Of a stretch of DNA of 64,000 bases, positions 62,870 to 64,000 are shown one piece after another. The translations under genes and the position numbers were made by a program. How positions within the stretch are numbered: position 1 is the stretch's first letter; each line of letters begins with the position of its first letter. The notes beneath the pieces were generated by a model that did no database searches, was not told where the DNA came from, and was given only the letters and a program-made list of their open reading frames with translations. Where the stretch lies: assembly GCF_015097055.1 (NCBI RefSeq), contig NZ_AP023366.1, forward strand, positions 1,736,001-1,800,000, in the 5' to 3' direction. The stretch comes from Effusibacillus dendaii. Its GTDB lineage: Bacteria; Bacillota; Bacilli; Tumebacillales; Effusibacillaceae.

Positions 62870-63424
62870 TTAATTGGAAACAATAATAACCAGAACTTTT
62901 GATTCCTGATTATTTCTAGATAGAAACATATGAGGTTTATCACCAAAATAATAGGCGCTGTCCCCTTCTTCCAAGGGATACAGTTTCCCGTCATAATACA
63001 AATCAATGGCTCCCTCTACCACAAAGGCGAATTCTTCTTCCTGGTGAGAGAAGGGTTGCTTTCCCTCCGTTACTTCTGGAACGATAACCATAAACGTTTC
63101 TATTTTAGCCAATGATTTACGATTGGCTAATCCATAATAAAAGTAACCAAACTCGGTTACGTTCGACACGATAGGAGTTCGTTCTTCTTTTTTGGTTATA
63201 ATGAGTTCCGAATCTTCGCCTTCTTCCTCAAAAAACCAGGACAATTTAACATTTAAAGCGTTGGCGATTTTTGACAACGTTGCGATTGGCAGCGAGATAC
63301 GTCCGTTTTCAATCTTTGATATCATACCTTTTGTATATCCGCATTTATCCGCTAAATCTTGTTGGGTAAGTTTCAAGTGAGTTCTTAATAGCCTGATTCT
63401 TTCCGATATTTTTTTCTCATCCAT
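62870..63424 (-). CDS. XRE-family regulator with cupin sensor domain
   Basis: A 184-residue transcription factor. The helix-turn-helix (about 5-58) includes KLTQQDLADKCGYTKGMISKIENGRISLPIATLSKIANAL; a cupin domain (about 80-180) carries QPFSHQEEEFAFVVEGAIDLYYDGKLYPLEEGDSAYYFGDKPHMF with His/Glu residues of a metal or ligand site. This architecture senses small catabolic substrates. ATG 63424 is chosen; a TTG four codons earlier is too close to AGGAGAG. It lies upstream of the AtuA run on the same strand and is its probable local regulator. Confidence 0.88.
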   Translation of the reverse strand: MDEKKISERIRLLRTHLKLTQQDLADKCGYTKGMISKIENGRISLPIATLSKIANALNVKLSWFFEEEGEDSELIITKKEERTPIVSNVTEFGYFYYGLANRKSLAKIETFMVIVPEVTEGKQPFSHQEEEFAFVVEGAIDLYYDGKLYPLEEGDSAYYFGDKPHMFLSRNNQESKVLVIIVSN

Positions 63425-63540
63425 ACCTATGCTCAACTCTCCTAGACAGGTTTTTCAACTAAAGTTTCCTAATATTCAACTTAAGTATACTCATAATAAC
63501 CAGAAATTTCAGTTTAGTCAATACAACTGAATCCGGGATT

Positions 63541-63568
63541 TTGACCTATCGTGATGCTGTGTTATCTT
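63541..63568 (+). promoter_or_regulatory. Possible sigma-A promoter for the edge hydrolase gene
   Basis: TTGACC and TATCTT are 16 bases apart, about 35 bases before ATG 63603. Confidence 0.45.
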
Positions 63569-63602
63569 TTTCTTAAAACTTCTTAGCCGGAAGAAGGATT
63601 GT

Positions 63603-64000
63603 ATGATTTATCATGTGACATACCTGTCCAACGGATTGAAGGTGAAAGGGTACCTAAGTCTGCCGAATGGGTTTGAGCTCCCTGCCTCAGTATTAAAAAA
63701 TTGGATCGGGCAGTTTTATGGTTACCCGGATCTTCCTATAACGGAAATCGCGACTTCCATCAATCGAGAAAAAAAAGATATTCGATCGTTCAAGCTGCCT
63801 GCTCTCATTTACTGTCGGGGAGGCATTGGAAAGTTCGGAAGTGTTAAGATTCATTGGATACAACAATTCGCCAATTTTGGACATGTTATCTTTGCTCCCT
63901 CCTACCGGGGAAATGAAGGGGGGAAAGGACGCGATGAATTTGGCGGGGACGATAAGGAAGATGTTCTTGCCGCTTATCGGCTCCTGCAAAGTCTTCCCTT
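63603..64000 (+). CDS. Prolyl-oligopeptidase-like alpha/beta hydrolase, 3' end cut by the window edge
   Basis: From ATG 63603 (AAGAAGGATTGT upstream) the frame is open to the edge: 132 codons. After a short N-terminal beta region (MIYHVTYLSNGLKVKGYLSLP) follow a linker and FKLPALIYCRGGIGKFGSV near 72, then FANFGHVIFAPSYRGNEGGKGRDEFGG near 92-118 and DVLAAYRLLQSLP. RGNEGG-x-DEFGG is a signature of S9-type dipeptidyl/acyl-peptidase hydrolase domains. The nucleophile serine is expected just beyond the edge. It diverges from the XRE-cupin gene. Confidence 0.8.
   Translation, partial: MIYHVTYLSNGLKVKGYLSLPNGFELPASVLKNWIGQFYGYPDLPITEIATSINREKKDIRSFKLPALIYCRGGIGKFGSVKIHWIQQFANFGHVIFAPSYRGNEGGKGRDEFGGDDKEDVLAAYRLLQSLP

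Noticed and set aside
63693-63989. 98-codon minus-strand frame at the right edge
   Set aside because: It is antisense to the truncated S9-like hydrolase, whose motifs are convincing.
1-64000. CRISPR arrays, tRNA or rRNA genes, prophage or defence island
   Set aside because: No regularly spaced repeats, cloverleaf sequences, or phage or cas genes were recognised; the only defence-like hint is the orphan DGQHR protein.

Overview
The window looks like chromosome of an aerobic, spore-forming member of the Bacillales. The gene set points that way: the coproporphyrin-type heme branch (hemE, hemH, hemY plus hemQ), a SAM-I riboswitch on metH, a TnrA/GlnR-type box, relatives of B. subtilis YugI, YlbF, YneQ and YpwA, and remnants of spore-type GH18 hydrolases. 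An Alicyclobacillaceae-like genus (Effusibacillus/Tumebacillus type) is my guess; it is not proven here. No tRNA, rRNA or CRISPR array was seen.

Layout. 1-8.4 kb: 3' part of an acyl-CoA synthetase, an MFS transporter, a nitronate monooxygenase/FabK-like flavoenzyme, a LysM-3D cell-wall protein, an orphan DGQHR (DndB-like) protein, the NAD(P)HX repair fusion Nnr and an alpha/beta hydrolase. 8.5-14 kb: a decayed SLH/GH18 gene, yugI, an SDR, an FAD oxidoreductase, then a decayed spore GH18 gene and a lone membrane protein. 14-18.5 kb: ABC ATPase, M32 carboxypeptidase, a YlbF-type protein, a TVP38/DedA protein. 18.5-23 kb: an A2-type caa3 oxidase operon (ctaC-ctaD-ctaB-ctaE and a 31-residue membrane peptide). 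23-32.4 kb: RNA methyltransferase, phosphoesterase, HAD hydrolase, DoxX, aminoglycoside-phosphotransferase-like kinase, and metH behind a SAM-I riboswitch. 32.4-37.2 kb: DUF3054 protein, a B-type (ba3) oxidase with a small subunit IIa, and a chemoreceptor paired with a GAF protein. 37.3-43.8 kb: hemE-hemH-hemY, divergent hemQ, then a PII gene and amtB with an intervening TnrA/GlnR box. 43.8-49.8 kb: response regulator, histidine kinase and a ThDP enzyme in one operon, yneQ, an MFS transporter and a Gfo/Idh remnant.

49.8-64 kb is the accessory part. A sigma-54 enhancer-binding protein lies beside an amidohydrolase-DUF59-alcohol dehydrogenase operon that has a consensus -24/-12 promoter. That triad is the accessory set normally found downstream of propane/alkane-type diiron monooxygenases, but no monooxygenase is present. 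It is followed by one intact and one decayed aldo/keto reductase, bcp, an IS4-type element with 17-bp inverted repeats and a nonsense codon in the transposase, and a tandem duplicated AtuA (DUF1446) plus AtuA-like small-subunit operon. The IS has cut off the last small subunit of that operon. An XRE-cupin regulator lies upstream, and the 5' part of a prolyl-oligopeptidase-like hydrolase runs off the right edge.

Together the core genes describe respiration with two alternative heme-copper oxidases, dedicated heme supply, ammonium uptake and methionine synthesis. The right end is a patchwork of catabolic operons, pseudogenes and an IS, consistent with gain and decay of catabolic modules.
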